A DNA stretch of 64,000 nucleotides, taken from the NCBI GenBank assembly GCA_016793095.1, contig JAEUJQ010000061.1:62001-126000 (forward strand), in the 5' to 3' direction. The stretch comes from Myxococcaceae bacterium (GTDB lineage: Bacteria > Myxococcota > Myxococcia > Myxococcales > Myxococcaceae). Each line of letters opens with the position of its first letter. Position 1 is the stretch's first letter. The notes beneath the pieces were generated by a model, which worked only from the letters and a program-made list of their open reading frames with translations, did no database searches and was not told the DNA's origin. Below are positions 8,141 through 16,129 of this stretch, piece after piece. Position numbers and translations under genes: made by a program.

Positions 8141-9274
8141 TCAGCGAGCAGCGGTGCGCGGAGCAGACAACAGCATGTCCGCGACGTCGCCGGGCACCAG
8201 CTCTCGGATCGTCCGCAGCAGCACGCAGCTCGACGCCTTCGACTTGACGTCCACCACCATGCACTGCCCAACGACCTCCCGCGGGAACGCGTCGTCACTC
8301 TCCGCGGGGTTGAGGTGGCGTTCGATGGACGAGGTGTCACCCGAGCGGAAGAAGGTGAACGTGTTGCCCAGCTTGACCCCGTCGTCGGCCCCACGGTCGA
8401 CGATCACCATGAACGTCTCGGCCTGGAAGACGGCGTAGCGCCGTGCACCGTTGATCAGCGTTGCGCCCTTGATCTCCTTGTCGTTGGCGCGAGGGGCGAC
8501 GGTTCGAACGAAGGACTCACCAGCCGGGCTCACCGAGTCACCGCGGTGCACTTCGTCGTTGCTCAGCCCGATGGCGACGGTCGCGATGTTCTTCTTCGTG
8601 TCGACCGCGGTCACCTTCCCCTCGGCGACGATGCGGGTGAGGTACCCGACGAACTCACGCGTGCGGGGGTGCTGCACGTCGCCGGCGTCGCGGTAGATGA
8701 CGACCGAGTCACCGGTCTTGAGGCTCTTCTTATTCGAGATGTCCACGTAGACCGAGTACGGGTAGCTCAGCATCTCGTTCTCGGAGAACGAGCCGACGAT
8801 GCGAGCGGTCTGCTCGAGCTCCTTGGTCGTCACGAACGCCTGGATGGGGACCCGCACCGCGTTCTTCGGCCGGTAGCCGATCTGACCCGAGGCGCTCACC
8901 TCCCCCTCCTCCACGAGCGCGCCCTCTTCGACGTCGGGCACTTCGGCGCCCACCTCGACCTGCGTCGGCTGCTCCTCGGCGCCGTAGAAGCGCACGTTGT
9001 TGCCCGGGTAGATCCAGTGGGGGTTGGCGATGTCGGGGTTGTACGACCAGACCTTTGGCCAGTACCACGGGCTGCCGAGGTACTTGCGGGAGAGATCCCA
9101 CAGCGTGTCACCCCGCTCGACCGTGTGAGACGCGTTCGGCGCTGCGTCGGTCTTCTTGTCGCTCGGGCTCACCGTCGCGCTGCCCTCGGGGGCTCCTCCG
9201 CTGGCCTCTTCCTCTTCCTGGGCCCAGACAGGCGCGGCGACGGTGACGGCGGCGATGAGGATCAGGTGGCGCAT
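8141..9274 (-). CDS. LysM-domain exported protein
   Basis: The protein has 377 residues with a clear signal peptide (MRHLILIAAVTVAAPVWAQ). AAGGAATG-like AAGGA lies 8 nt before ATG 9274. One LysM motif spans about residues 50-97 (HTVERGDTLWDLSRKYLGS, then NPHWIYPGNNVRF), expected to bind peptidoglycan. The remaining 270 residues form beta-rich domains with no recognised enzyme motif. Myxobacteria carry a conserved gene of this form next to a CpoB-like gene, and here it lies 4 nt behind one. A role in envelope or cell-wall maintenance is likely. The specific function is unknown. Confidence 0.9.
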   Translation of the reverse strand: MRHLILIAAVTVAAPVWAQEEEEASGGAPEGSATVSPSDKKTDAAPNASHTVERGDTLWDLSRKYLGSPWYWPKVWSYNPDIANPHWIYPGNNVRFYGAEEQPTQVEVGAEVPDVEEGALVEEGEVSASGQIGYRPKNAVRVPIQAFVTTKELEQTARIVGSFSENEMLSYPYSVYVDISNKKSLKTGDSVVIYRDAGDVQHPRTREFVGYLTRIVAEGKVTAVDTKKNIATVAIGLSNDEVHRGDSVSPAGESFVRTVAPRANDKEIKGATLINGARRYAVFQAETFMVIVDRGADDGVKLGNTFTFFRSGDTSSIERHLNPAESDDAFPREVVGQCMVVDVKSKASSCVLLRTIRELVPGDVADMLLSAPRTAAR

Positions 9275-9278
9275 GAGT

Positions 9279-10094
9279 TCATTCCTTCTTCTGTGGCGCT
9301 GCGGCGAGACGTGACTGGGCGAGGGTTGCGGCCTGCGTGCCCGGGTAGTTGGTGACGATCTTCTCCCAGGTCGCGCGCGCGTCGGCCTGGCGGTTCAAGC
9401 GGGTGCGGCACTCGGCGAGCTTCACCAGCGCGTCCAGCGTGGCGTCGCCGGCCGGGTACTGGCGCAAGGCCTGCTCCAGCACGGTCTCGGCCTCCTTGTA
9501 CTCCCGAGCGGCCATCAGGCCGACCGCCGCGTAGAAGAGCGCGTTGTCGGCCCTGGGGTGTCGCGGCCAGTCGCGCGCGAACTGCTGGAGCACCGCGATA
9601 CCGCCCTCGGGGTTCCCGGTCTTCAGCAGCTCCACACCCGAGGCGTACTGCTGCTCGACGGCGGCGGCCTCGGCCTCGTCCGTCGGCTCAGCCGCGTCTG
9701 GTGCGTTCAGGGCGACCGCCGGCGGGGGCTCCACGACCTCGATCTCGGTCGAGATCCGGGGCGGGGCCTCCTTCTTCGGCTTCAGCTTCACGACGGTGAG
9801 CGCGGGCACCTCCTGCAGCGTGGGCACGGCCACGGGCGCAGCGACGGACGGCGTTGAGGCGGCCGCCGTCTCACCAGGCGCCTCGACCTTCTTCGCGGGA
9901 GCCGCCGGCGCGAGTCGCGCGACCTTCAGCTCGTGCTCGACACGCTCGAGTCGCCCCTCGAGCCGCGCGTTCTCGGCCCGCAGCGCCCGCACGGACGCCA
10001 TCAACTCGGAGTGCTCCGCACGGGAAACCTGATCAGTCGCGCACGCGCAGAGCGCAGCGGACATGCTGGCGACGAAGAGTCGAATGGTGAGCAC
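9279..10094 (-). CDS. CpoB/YbgF-like TPR lipoprotein
   Basis: The 271-residue protein has a signal with a lipobox-like LCAC at about residues 16-19. A coiled coil follows (VRALRAENARLEGRLERVEH), then a Pro/Ala/Glu-rich linker, and a C-terminal tetratricopeptide domain (about 150-265) with a YASGVELLKTGNPEGGIAVL repeat and others. This is the arrangement of CpoB (YbgF) of the Tol-Pal system: coiled coil plus TPR. No tol or pal gene is visible here, so the name is by architecture only. The gene is first in a run with lysM-type gene (4 nt gap) and probably recN. Confidence 0.78.
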   Translation of the reverse strand: MLTIRLFVASMSAALCACATDQVSRAEHSELMASVRALRAENARLEGRLERVEHELKVARLAPAAPAKKVEAPGETAAASTPSVAAPVAVPTLQEVPALTVVKLKPKKEAPPRISTEIEVVEPPPAVALNAPDAAEPTDEAEAAAVEQQYASGVELLKTGNPEGGIAVLQQFARDWPRHPRADNALFYAAVGLMAAREYKEAETVLEQALRQYPAGDATLDALVKLAECRTRLNRQADARATWEKIVTNYPGTQAATLAQSRLAAAPQKKE

Positions 10095-10150
10095 GAGTGT
10101 ACGGACCGCGCTCTCGGAGGGTCAAGAAATCGCCCCCCGCGGCCGTGCTG

Positions 10151-10912
10151 CTACAGCGCTGTGTCAACGGCAGGCGGCGCACATCGGATCACCGAGAGGT
10201 GTCGCCCCGTGACCCCGCGATCACGACGATGCGAGAAGAAGCGCTCGTCGCAGCGGGTGCACTGCGGCAACACGTCCACGTGGCTCGCGGCCAGCCCTGC
10301 CCGTTCGAGCGAGCGCCGCACTCCGAGGCCGAGGTCGAGGTGCGCGCGCGCCTTGCCGGGCAGCGACCTCACGATCTCCGGCCCGAACGTACTGGCGAAC
10401 CTGGCGGGCAGATCTCCGTCGACCTCGAAGCAGCAGGCCTGAATCGCCGGGCCGACCGCGACGAACAGGCTGTCCAGAGCTGCGCCCGCGCTGATCAACT
10501 GCTCCAGCGCCCGCAAGACGATCTCGCCCATCACCCCCCGCCAACCCGCGTGAACGGCGGCGACGGCGCCAGAGCGTCGATCCTCGATGAGGATCGGCAG
10601 GCAGTCGGCCGTCTTCACCCCGACGATCAGCCCCCCCGTCCTGGTCACCAACGCGTCGGCCTCGCCCACGACGCCCTCGCCCGCGCGCAGCCCCTCGAGG
10701 ACCCTCGTGCCGTGCACCTGGTGCACGGTGAGCACCTGAGCCGGCGTGGCCTCGAGGGCAGCGGAGAGCCGGCGAACGTTCTCCGCGACGTCGTCTGCCA
10801 CGTCCCCCACCGTGAGCGACGTGTTGAGCGACGCGAACGGCCCCTTCGACACCCCGCCCTCCCGGGTCGGGAACCCGTGCGGTGAGCGCAGCAGAGTCGA
10901 GCGGAGCAACAT
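10151..10912 (-). CDS. pgeF: Laccase-domain purine nucleoside phosphorylase / polyphenol oxidase family (YfiH/PgeF)
   Basis: The 253-residue protein is read from ATG 10912, where the conserved N-terminus HGFPTREGGVS follows closely; the frame is open further upstream but without matching residues. Catalytic-site motifs are HQVHGTRV, KTADCLPI and VHAGWRG, giving the His-Cys-His zinc site of the family. Members cleave purine nucleosides and also correct misloaded peptidoglycan precursors (PgeF). It is divergently arranged with the diguanylate cyclase at 11037, with 124 nt between starts. Confidence 0.93.
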   Translation of the reverse strand: MLLRSTLLRSPHGFPTREGGVSKGPFASLNTSLTVGDVADDVAENVRRLSAALEATPAQVLTVHQVHGTRVLEGLRAGEGVVGEADALVTRTGGLIVGVKTADCLPILIEDRRSGAVAAVHAGWRGVMGEIVLRALEQLISAGAALDSLFVAVGPAIQACCFEVDGDLPARFASTFGPEIVRSLPGKARAHLDLGLGVRRSLERAGLAASHVDVLPQCTRCDERFFSHRRDRGVTGRHLSVIRCAPPAVDTAL

Positions 10913-11036
10913 CACGAGGCGCACGCTATCGCACCCGGGCTGGCTTCGGCCTCGCCGGCGCGTCCACCTGATCGACGAACTGCCCCGTTCGCACCTTGAC
11001 GACGCCCCCTGAACGGGAGACAGCACGGTCTGTGGG

Positions 11037-13007
11037 GTGCACGTGCTGAGATCGATCGGGCGGAAGCTCTTCGTCGCGATCGCGCTCCCGACGGCGCTGG
11101 TCGCGGTCGTCGGCGTGGGACTCGTGTGGCGTCAGACCGACCTCGCAGTCCGCGAGGAGAGCCGGCGACAGGCGCTCGGTCTGGCCGGGTTCATCGCCAC
11201 CAGCTTCGGCACGGTCGAGCGGACCCAGCCCGGCACCACCGCACGGGTCGCGCACCGGAGCGTCACCGCCATCGTGCGCAGCGACTGGTCGGGGCTCCAG
11301 GTGGCCAGCGGGATTCGCATCGTCGGTGGTGACGGCACGGTGCGGTGGTCGCGTCGCATCGAAGAAGAGGACAAGGCCTTCGCAGACGCCGCCCGCGTGA
11401 AGCACGTCACCGAGGGCCAGGCGGTCTTCACGGCGCCACCGGTCCTCTGGCCGTGGGGCGCAGGCGGTGGCGGCGAGGTGCTCTACCCGCTCGGTGGGGT
11501 CTCGTGTGGTGGCTGTCACACGGGCGACGCGACCCTGCGCACGGGAGTGCTGCAGCTGACCGTCGAAGAGCCCAGCCTGCGGCGCCACGTCTCCGACGTC
11601 TTCGCGCAGGCGCTGTGGAGCGTGCTGATCTTCACGATCGTGCTCGTGGCCGCCGTGGCGCTCTCGCTCCGCCTCGTGCTGACCCGGAAGCTGAAGCGGC
11701 TCGCGCGCGTGATGCAGCGGGCCGAAGGCGGCGACCTCGTCGTGCGAGCACCTGATCTCGGCGCTGACGAGCTGGGTTCGCTGGCGCAGTCCTTCAACCG
11801 CATGCTCGCCCGCATCACCGAGCTCAAGGTGACCGAGATCGACACCCAGCGTGATCTCGCGCACGCGCGGGCCGAGCTCGAGCTCAAGGCCGAGCTGGGC
11901 TCGGTCAACAAGCGCCTCGAGACCCGCGTCGGAGAGCTCGAGGTGCTCTTCGATCTCGCGCGCACCATCGCCTCGACGCTCGATCTGAACGAGGTGCTCA
12001 CGCGCCTGACCACGCTCTTGCCGTCGCGCCTCAAGGTCGATCGCTTCTCGGTGATGTTGCTCAACCAGGAAGGCAAGCTCGAGGTGCAGAAGGCCTTCCC
12101 CGTCTCCGAGGGCTCCGAGGGGTTGGTGTTCGAGCTCGGCGAGGGCATCGCCGGCCATGGCGCGCTCACCCGCAAGTCCGTCTACGTGCCCGACCTCGAG
12201 GTCGAGAAGCGCTTCAAGCTGCTGAACCCGGCGGCCATGCGTGGCCGCGGCTGTCTGCTGTCGATCCCGATGCTGCACGGCCCCGAGCTGCTCGGCGTGC
12301 TCAACTTCGAGCGCCGGGAGAAGGCCGACTTCGACCGCGAGGAGATCGAGTACTTCACCGCGGTCGCCGACCAGGCGGCCATCGCCGTGCAGAACGCCCG
12401 GCTGCACGAACAGACGGTCGCCCTGTCGATCACCGACCCGCTCACCGGCGTGCCGAACCGCCGACACCTGTTCCAGCAGCTCGAGGCGGAGGTGAACCGT
12501 GCCCTGCGCTACGGCACGCCCGTGTCGCTGGTGATGATCGACATCGATCACTTCAAGCACCTCAACGACGCGGCGGGCCACCGCGCCGGCGACGTCGCGC
12601 TCAAGCAGGTCTGCCAGGCGCTCAAGCGCATCGTCCGCAAGGTGGACACCCTGGCGCGCTACGGCGGCGAGGAGTTCGTCGTGCTGCTCCCGCAGGTCGG
12701 GCGCGACGAGGCGCTCGAGGTGGCCGAGAAGCTGCGGCACGTGGTCGAGGAGACGGCGTTCGACAACGGCGCGCTGCAGCCCGGCGGCCGCGTCACCATC
12801 TCGCTGGGCGTCGCCACCCTGCCGACCGACGCAGCGGATCAGGCCCGGCTGATCGACGCCGCGGACTCGGCCCTCTACGCCTCGAAGCGCGGGGGGCGGA
12901 ACAAGGTGACCGGCTACACGCCCGGCATGGAGCAGCACCCCGGGCGGGAGCGCGGCCCGTACGCCCAGCGACGGCGGACCGGCGAGGTACCCGCCGTGAA
13001 AGCGTGA
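11037..13007 (+). CDS. Membrane diguanylate cyclase with periplasmic haem-c motif, HAMP and GAF
   Basis: The 656-residue protein would make c-di-GMP. Membrane helix 1 covers about residues 11-31 and helix 2 about 193-213; between them is a periplasmic sensor of 160 residues containing C157-G-G-C-H161, a CxxCH covalent haem motif. A HAMP domain follows (about 213-265), then a coiled coil, a GAF domain (about 300-460) and GGDEF (about 470-640). The active-site loop is G543-G-E-E-F547 and the inhibitory I-site R534-K-V-D537 stands five residues before it, so the enzyme should be active and product-inhibited. The start is GTG at 11037; a second GTG two codons later is possible. The sensor is probably oxidised, reduced or gas-bound haem, by analogy with known haem-c sensor domains. 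Confidence 0.9.
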   Translation: MHVLRSIGRKLFVAIALPTALVAVVGVGLVWRQTDLAVREESRRQALGLAGFIATSFGTVERTQPGTTARVAHRSVTAIVRSDWSGLQVASGIRIVGGDGTVRWSRRIEEEDKAFADAARVKHVTEGQAVFTAPPVLWPWGAGGGGEVLYPLGGVSCGGCHTGDATLRTGVLQLTVEEPSLRRHVSDVFAQALWSVLIFTIVLVAAVALSLRLVLTRKLKRLARVMQRAEGGDLVVRAPDLGADELGSLAQSFNRMLARITELKVTEIDTQRDLAHARAELELKAELGSVNKRLETRVGELEVLFDLARTIASTLDLNEVLTRLTTLLPSRLKVDRFSVMLLNQEGKLEVQKAFPVSEGSEGLVFELGEGIAGHGALTRKSVYVPDLEVEKRFKLLNPAAMRGRGCLLSIPMLHGPELLGVLNFERREKADFDREEIEYFTAVADQAAIAVQNARLHEQTVALSITDPLTGVPNRRHLFQQLEAEVNRALRYGTPVSLVMIDIDHFKHLNDAAGHRAGDVALKQVCQALKRIVRKVDTLARYGGEEFVVLLPQVGRDEALEVAEKLRHVVEETAFDNGALQPGGRVTISLGVATLPTDAADQARLIDAADSALYASKRGGRNKVTGYTPGMEQHPGRERGPYAQRRRTGEVPAVKA

Positions 13008-13120
13008 GCAGACCGGGGAACTGGTCCGAAGGTGCCGTCAACGCGCGGAGCTGCACGCGGCCACTGTGGACGCGTGGGAAGCGCCACCGTGAATCCGGCG
13101 AGGGCGCCCTTCGCGAGCCG

Positions 13121-13723
13121 TCAGCGCTTCCGGGAGAGCCCGACCAGGTAGATCTCCATCGACGCGCCGCGGGTGGCCTCTGGCCGTACGACCTTCACCT
13201 CGGCGTAGGCCTGGCGGACCTCGCCGCGGAACGCCTCGAAGTCACGGCCCATGAAGAGCTTGGCGACGAAGTGGCCTCCCGCGCGGCCGCGGAGCAGCGA
13301 CACCTCGAGGGCTTTGCCCGCCAGCGCGAGAGACCGCGCCTCGTCGGTGTCCTTGATGCCCGTCGTCTTCGGCGCGAGGTCGGACACCACGACGTCGAAG
13401 GCGCCGGGGTGGAGCGAGGTGAGGAGCGCGTCGAAGCCGGGGTCGAGCACGTCGGCGACCGCGGTCTTCACGTTCGGCCGGTTGAGCGGACGAATGGGCG
13501 CGAGGTCGACGCCGATCACCAGGCCCTTCGGCCCCACCTCGTCGAGGAGGATCTGCAGGAAGCCCCCGGGCGCGGCGCCGAGATCGAGCACGGTCTGGCC
13601 CTTCTCGAAGATGCGGAAGCGACGGGCGATCTCGTCGATCTTGAACGCCGAGCGCGCGCGCAGCCCCGACGCCTTCGCCTGCTTGAAGAACCGATCCTTC
13701 GGCTGGTACGGCCGGTTCGCCAT
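13121..13723 (-). CDS. rlmE: 23S rRNA (uridine-2'-O)-methyltransferase RlmE/FtsJ
   Basis: The 200-residue protein matches RlmE in length and order. It begins RPYQPKDRFFKQAKASGLRA with a catalytic-type lysine in the RSAFKIDEI segment; the SAM-binding motif is VLDLGAAPGGFLQIL; the catalytic aspartate lies in DVVVSDLAPKTTG, and the later lysine and glutamate in FVAKLF and ASMEIY complete the K-D-K-E set. It methylates U2552 of 23S rRNA in E. coli. Start ATG 13723 overlaps the stop of the upstream gene by one base (TGATG), so the two are coupled. Confidence 0.96.
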   Translation of the reverse strand: MANRPYQPKDRFFKQAKASGLRARSAFKIDEIARRFRIFEKGQTVLDLGAAPGGFLQILLDEVGPKGLVIGVDLAPIRPLNRPNVKTAVADVLDPGFDALLTSLHPGAFDVVVSDLAPKTTGIKDTDEARSLALAGKALEVSLLRGRAGGHFVAKLFMGRDFEAFRGEVRQAYAEVKVVRPEATRGASMEIYLVGLSRKR

Positions 13724-14370
13724 CAGTGTTGAGCGGCGGCCGTGCCGTTCTCGGCCGAGAGATCGTCACCGTTGGCGACGCTCTTCACCTTCTCGAAGAG
13801 CTTCATGTAGCGGGTCTCGGCGTAGTCCTTCACCTTCTCCTTGTTGATGCGGCGCGCGCCCTCGGGGCTGATCAGGGCCTGGAAGACGCGCACCTTCGGG
13901 GCCGCCTTGTCGTTGGCGTAGACCGAGATGGTCGAGGCGATCGGGCACGCGCTGGCGACGGCGGCCGCGGCCGTGCAGGCCTGAACGGGCAGGTCCTTCG
14001 CCTCCTCGTTGAACCACTGCACGTAGATGACGGCGTGGGCGGCGTCGGTGTCGACCTCGAGCCGGCCGAGCTGGCTCTTGAGCTCGCTGGCCGCGAGCGC
14101 CTCCTTCACGTTCGCCTCGCAGCGGGCCTTGAAGTCACCGGCCGCCTCGGCGCGCTCCATGGCCTTCTGCAGGTCCTTCAGCTTGAAGCCGGCGTCCTTC
14201 GCGATGGCTGGCAGCCGGGCCTCGGGCTTCATCGCCACCACCCGGGGATCCTCGAGGGCGAGGCGGGTGTGCCGGAACATCTTGAACTCGGCCTCGGTGA
14301 GGTCGATCTTCTCTTCCGAGAAGGCAGCGGACGACGAGAGCGCGACGACGACGAAGACGGACCAGCGCAT
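13723..14370 (-). CDS. Exported protein of unknown function
   Basis: The 215-residue protein is taken from ATG 14370, where a GGAGG site lies about 11 nt upstream and a signal peptide follows (MRWSVFVVVALSSSAAFSE). The longer frame to 14529 is antisense to the zinc-ribbon gene and unlikely. The mature part has charged helices (residues about 20-110) and two cysteines that could form a disulphide. I do not recognise the family. Its stop overlaps the start of rlmE and its start is 42 nt from the divergent zinc-ribbon gene. Confidence 0.78.
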   Translation of the reverse strand: MRWSVFVVVALSSSAAFSEEKIDLTEAEFKMFRHTRLALEDPRVVAMKPEARLPAIAKDAGFKLKDLQKAMERAEAAGDFKARCEANVKEALAASELKSQLGRLEVDTDAAHAVIYVQWFNEEAKDLPVQACTAAAAVASACPIASTISVYANDKAAPKVRVFQALISPEGARRINKEKVKDYAETRYMKLFEKVKSVANGDDLSAENGTAAAQH

Positions 14371-14412
14371 CGGCAAGAGACCTCCAGCGGGGGCCTGCGG
14401 TATACCCGAACC

Positions 14413-14703
14413 ATGGCGGGCTGTGGGAAGTGCGGAGCGAAGCTGGACATCGGGATCGCCGCGGTCGGCCGCCGCGACACCTGCCCCTCGTGCGGGGCTG
14501 ATCTGCACGCCTGTGTGCATTGCCGGCACTACGACGAGAACGTCGCGAAGGAATGCAAGGAGCCCTTCGCCGAGGTCCCCAACGACAAGGAATCCGCCAA
14601 CTTCTGCGATCTCTACCAGATCGGCGACGGCGCTGACCGGGGCGGAAAGACCGAAAAGTCAGCGGCGCTGTCGGCGGCGGAGGCCCTGTTCAAGAAGAAG
14701 TAG
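14413..14703 (+). CDS. Small zinc-ribbon protein
   Basis: The 96-residue protein begins at ATG 14413. It carries eight cysteines as CGKCG, CPSCG, CVHC and two single cysteines (KECKEP, NFCDLY), suggesting one zinc ribbon plus a second site. The tail is lysine- and alanine-rich (ALFKKK). Small proteins of this kind are frequent in myxobacteria and their role is not known. The last 45 nt overlap the 3' end of the protease gene on the opposite strand. Confidence 0.85.
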   Translation: MAGCGKCGAKLDIGIAAVGRRDTCPSCGADLHACVHCRHYDENVAKECKEPFAEVPNDKESANFCDLYQIGDGADRGGKTEKSAALSAAEALFKKK

Positions 14704-16122
14704 CAGCAGCGCGGCAGCGGCCGGCTCGACACCCGCGGCGGCGCACCCGGTCTTCGGCGGCGGCTCCCCGCATTGCACCGGCGCGCAGGCCTCCCCTTCA
14801 GGGCACAGCCGCTCCTCGCACTGGCCGGCGGGGGGCGCGTCGAGGGTGACCTCGATGCTCCCGTCGCTCAGCAGCCGCACGTCGTTGAGCGCGAAGCCCG
14901 ACGGCTGACCCGAGTAGAGGTTCGACGCGTTCACCGGGTTGGACGGGCTGCGGATCGAGCTCGACGGATCGTTCAAGAGCGACGTGCCCGGGCGGAACAG
15001 ATCGTCGGCCGCGCGGAACGGCTTGTAGGCCTCGAGCTCGAAGGCGCCATCGGCCTGCACCAGGCGCGTGTAGGGGTGCCAGGCGTCGCAGTTCACGCAG
15101 TCGAGGGTGCGGTTGACGAAGTCGCCCTCCTTCGCCCCCAGCTTCGGGAAGCTGCCCTGGGCAGTGACGGACTTCACGCCGCGATCGATGTGGAAGACGG
15201 CGAGCCCCCGCACGCCGAGGTGCTGGTCGAACTCACCGGGGCCGCGGTTCTCGACGAGAAAGTACTCGTCCCCGACGCCGACGCGCGCGATCTGCCCGCT
15301 CGTCTCCACCGGCTTCAGCGTCAGCCGTTGCCGGCCCTGCACCTGGATCCAGTTCGCCCACCGCAGGCGCCAGCGGGTCTCGGCGTCAGGCAGCACCACC
15401 TTCGGGTCGTAGCCCCACGAGCCCATGAACGACAGGTGCAGCCCGGCGTACCTCTGCGTCTCGTCGTAGAGATCCGTGAGCCCGAGCAGGTGGCCGAACT
15501 CGTGGATCATGACGAAGAGATCGGAGTCGCCCGCGATCGCGAGGTGCGGGATCCGAACGCCGTCGGCGACGATCGGGGTGCCCTGGTTGAAGTACGCGAA
15601 GGGGAACGCGATGCCGCCAAAGGGAACGTTGGTGAGCAACATCACGCCGTCGGCCCAGCGATCGGGGGCGCCCGCGCGGCCGTTGACGTCGAAGGCGGTG
15701 AAGTCCACGCCTGCCTCGTCGGTCTTCCGCACCGCCTCGCGCAGCATGTCCATGCCGCCGGTGAGGGCGTTGATGTCACCGCGGGCGATGCGACAGCCGG
15801 GGAACTGCGCCTCGGGCAGCGGGCAGCGCTCGTAGCTCAGCGTCGGCCCCACGGTGACGCGCGGGCGATAGCGGCCGAGGCTGGCGACCTCGAAGTAGTG
15901 CACGAAGCCGTTCGCGTCGTCGGGCGAGAAGAACTGCTCGAGCCGCGCCCGATCGAACGGAGGGAAGCCCTTCACCTCGACGGGGATCAGCAGCAGGCGG
16001 GCGTCGCCCAGGTACGGCACCTTGCGCGGGCCCACGTCATCGCGCTGCGCGAAGTGATCCATGTAGTCCCCCAGCGCGAGCGCGGGGACCAGCACCAGCA
16101 GGACGGAGACGGGACGAAGCAC
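14659..16122 (-). CDS. M6-like secreted metalloprotease with MYXO-CTERM-like tail
   Basis: The 487-residue protein has a signal peptide (residues 1-18) and the zinc site H207-E-F-G-H211 followed by LLGLTDLYD, the pattern of M6 (immune-inhibitor-A-like) peptidases. After the protease domain come beta-rich segments and cysteine-rich CEERLCPEGEACAP. The C-terminus is GCAAAG, a hydrophobic AAAALLLLLL stretch and RRRQRR, matching the MYXO-CTERM sorting signal architecture of Myxococcota, in which the protein is transiently membrane-held and then released or anchored at the surface. It ends in antisense overlap with the zinc-ribbon gene. Substrate unknown. Confidence 0.88.
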   Translation of the reverse strand: MLRPVSVLLVLVPALALGDYMDHFAQRDDVGPRKVPYLGDARLLLIPVEVKGFPPFDRARLEQFFSPDDANGFVHYFEVASLGRYRPRVTVGPTLSYERCPLPEAQFPGCRIARGDINALTGGMDMLREAVRKTDEAGVDFTAFDVNGRAGAPDRWADGVMLLTNVPFGGIAFPFAYFNQGTPIVADGVRIPHLAIAGDSDLFVMIHEFGHLLGLTDLYDETQRYAGLHLSFMGSWGYDPKVVLPDAETRWRLRWANWIQVQGRQRLTLKPVETSGQIARVGVGDEYFLVENRGPGEFDQHLGVRGLAVFHIDRGVKSVTAQGSFPKLGAKEGDFVNRTLDCVNCDAWHPYTRLVQADGAFELEAYKPFRAADDLFRPGTSLLNDPSSSIRSPSNPVNASNLYSGQPSGFALNDVRLLSDGSIEVTLDAPPAGQCEERLCPEGEACAPVQCGEPPPKTGCAAAGVEPAAAALLLLLLEQGLRRRQRR

Positions 16123-16129
16123 GACGACC

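Noticed and set aside
10926-12938. Long minus-strand frame of 670 codons
   Set aside because: Antisense to the diguanylate cyclase, whose domains are complete; the frame is His/Arg/Glu-rich noise.
13008-13120. Inverted GGGCGCCC element between convergent dgc and rlmE genes
   Set aside because: The arms leave no loop and there is no T run, so it is not a credible terminator.
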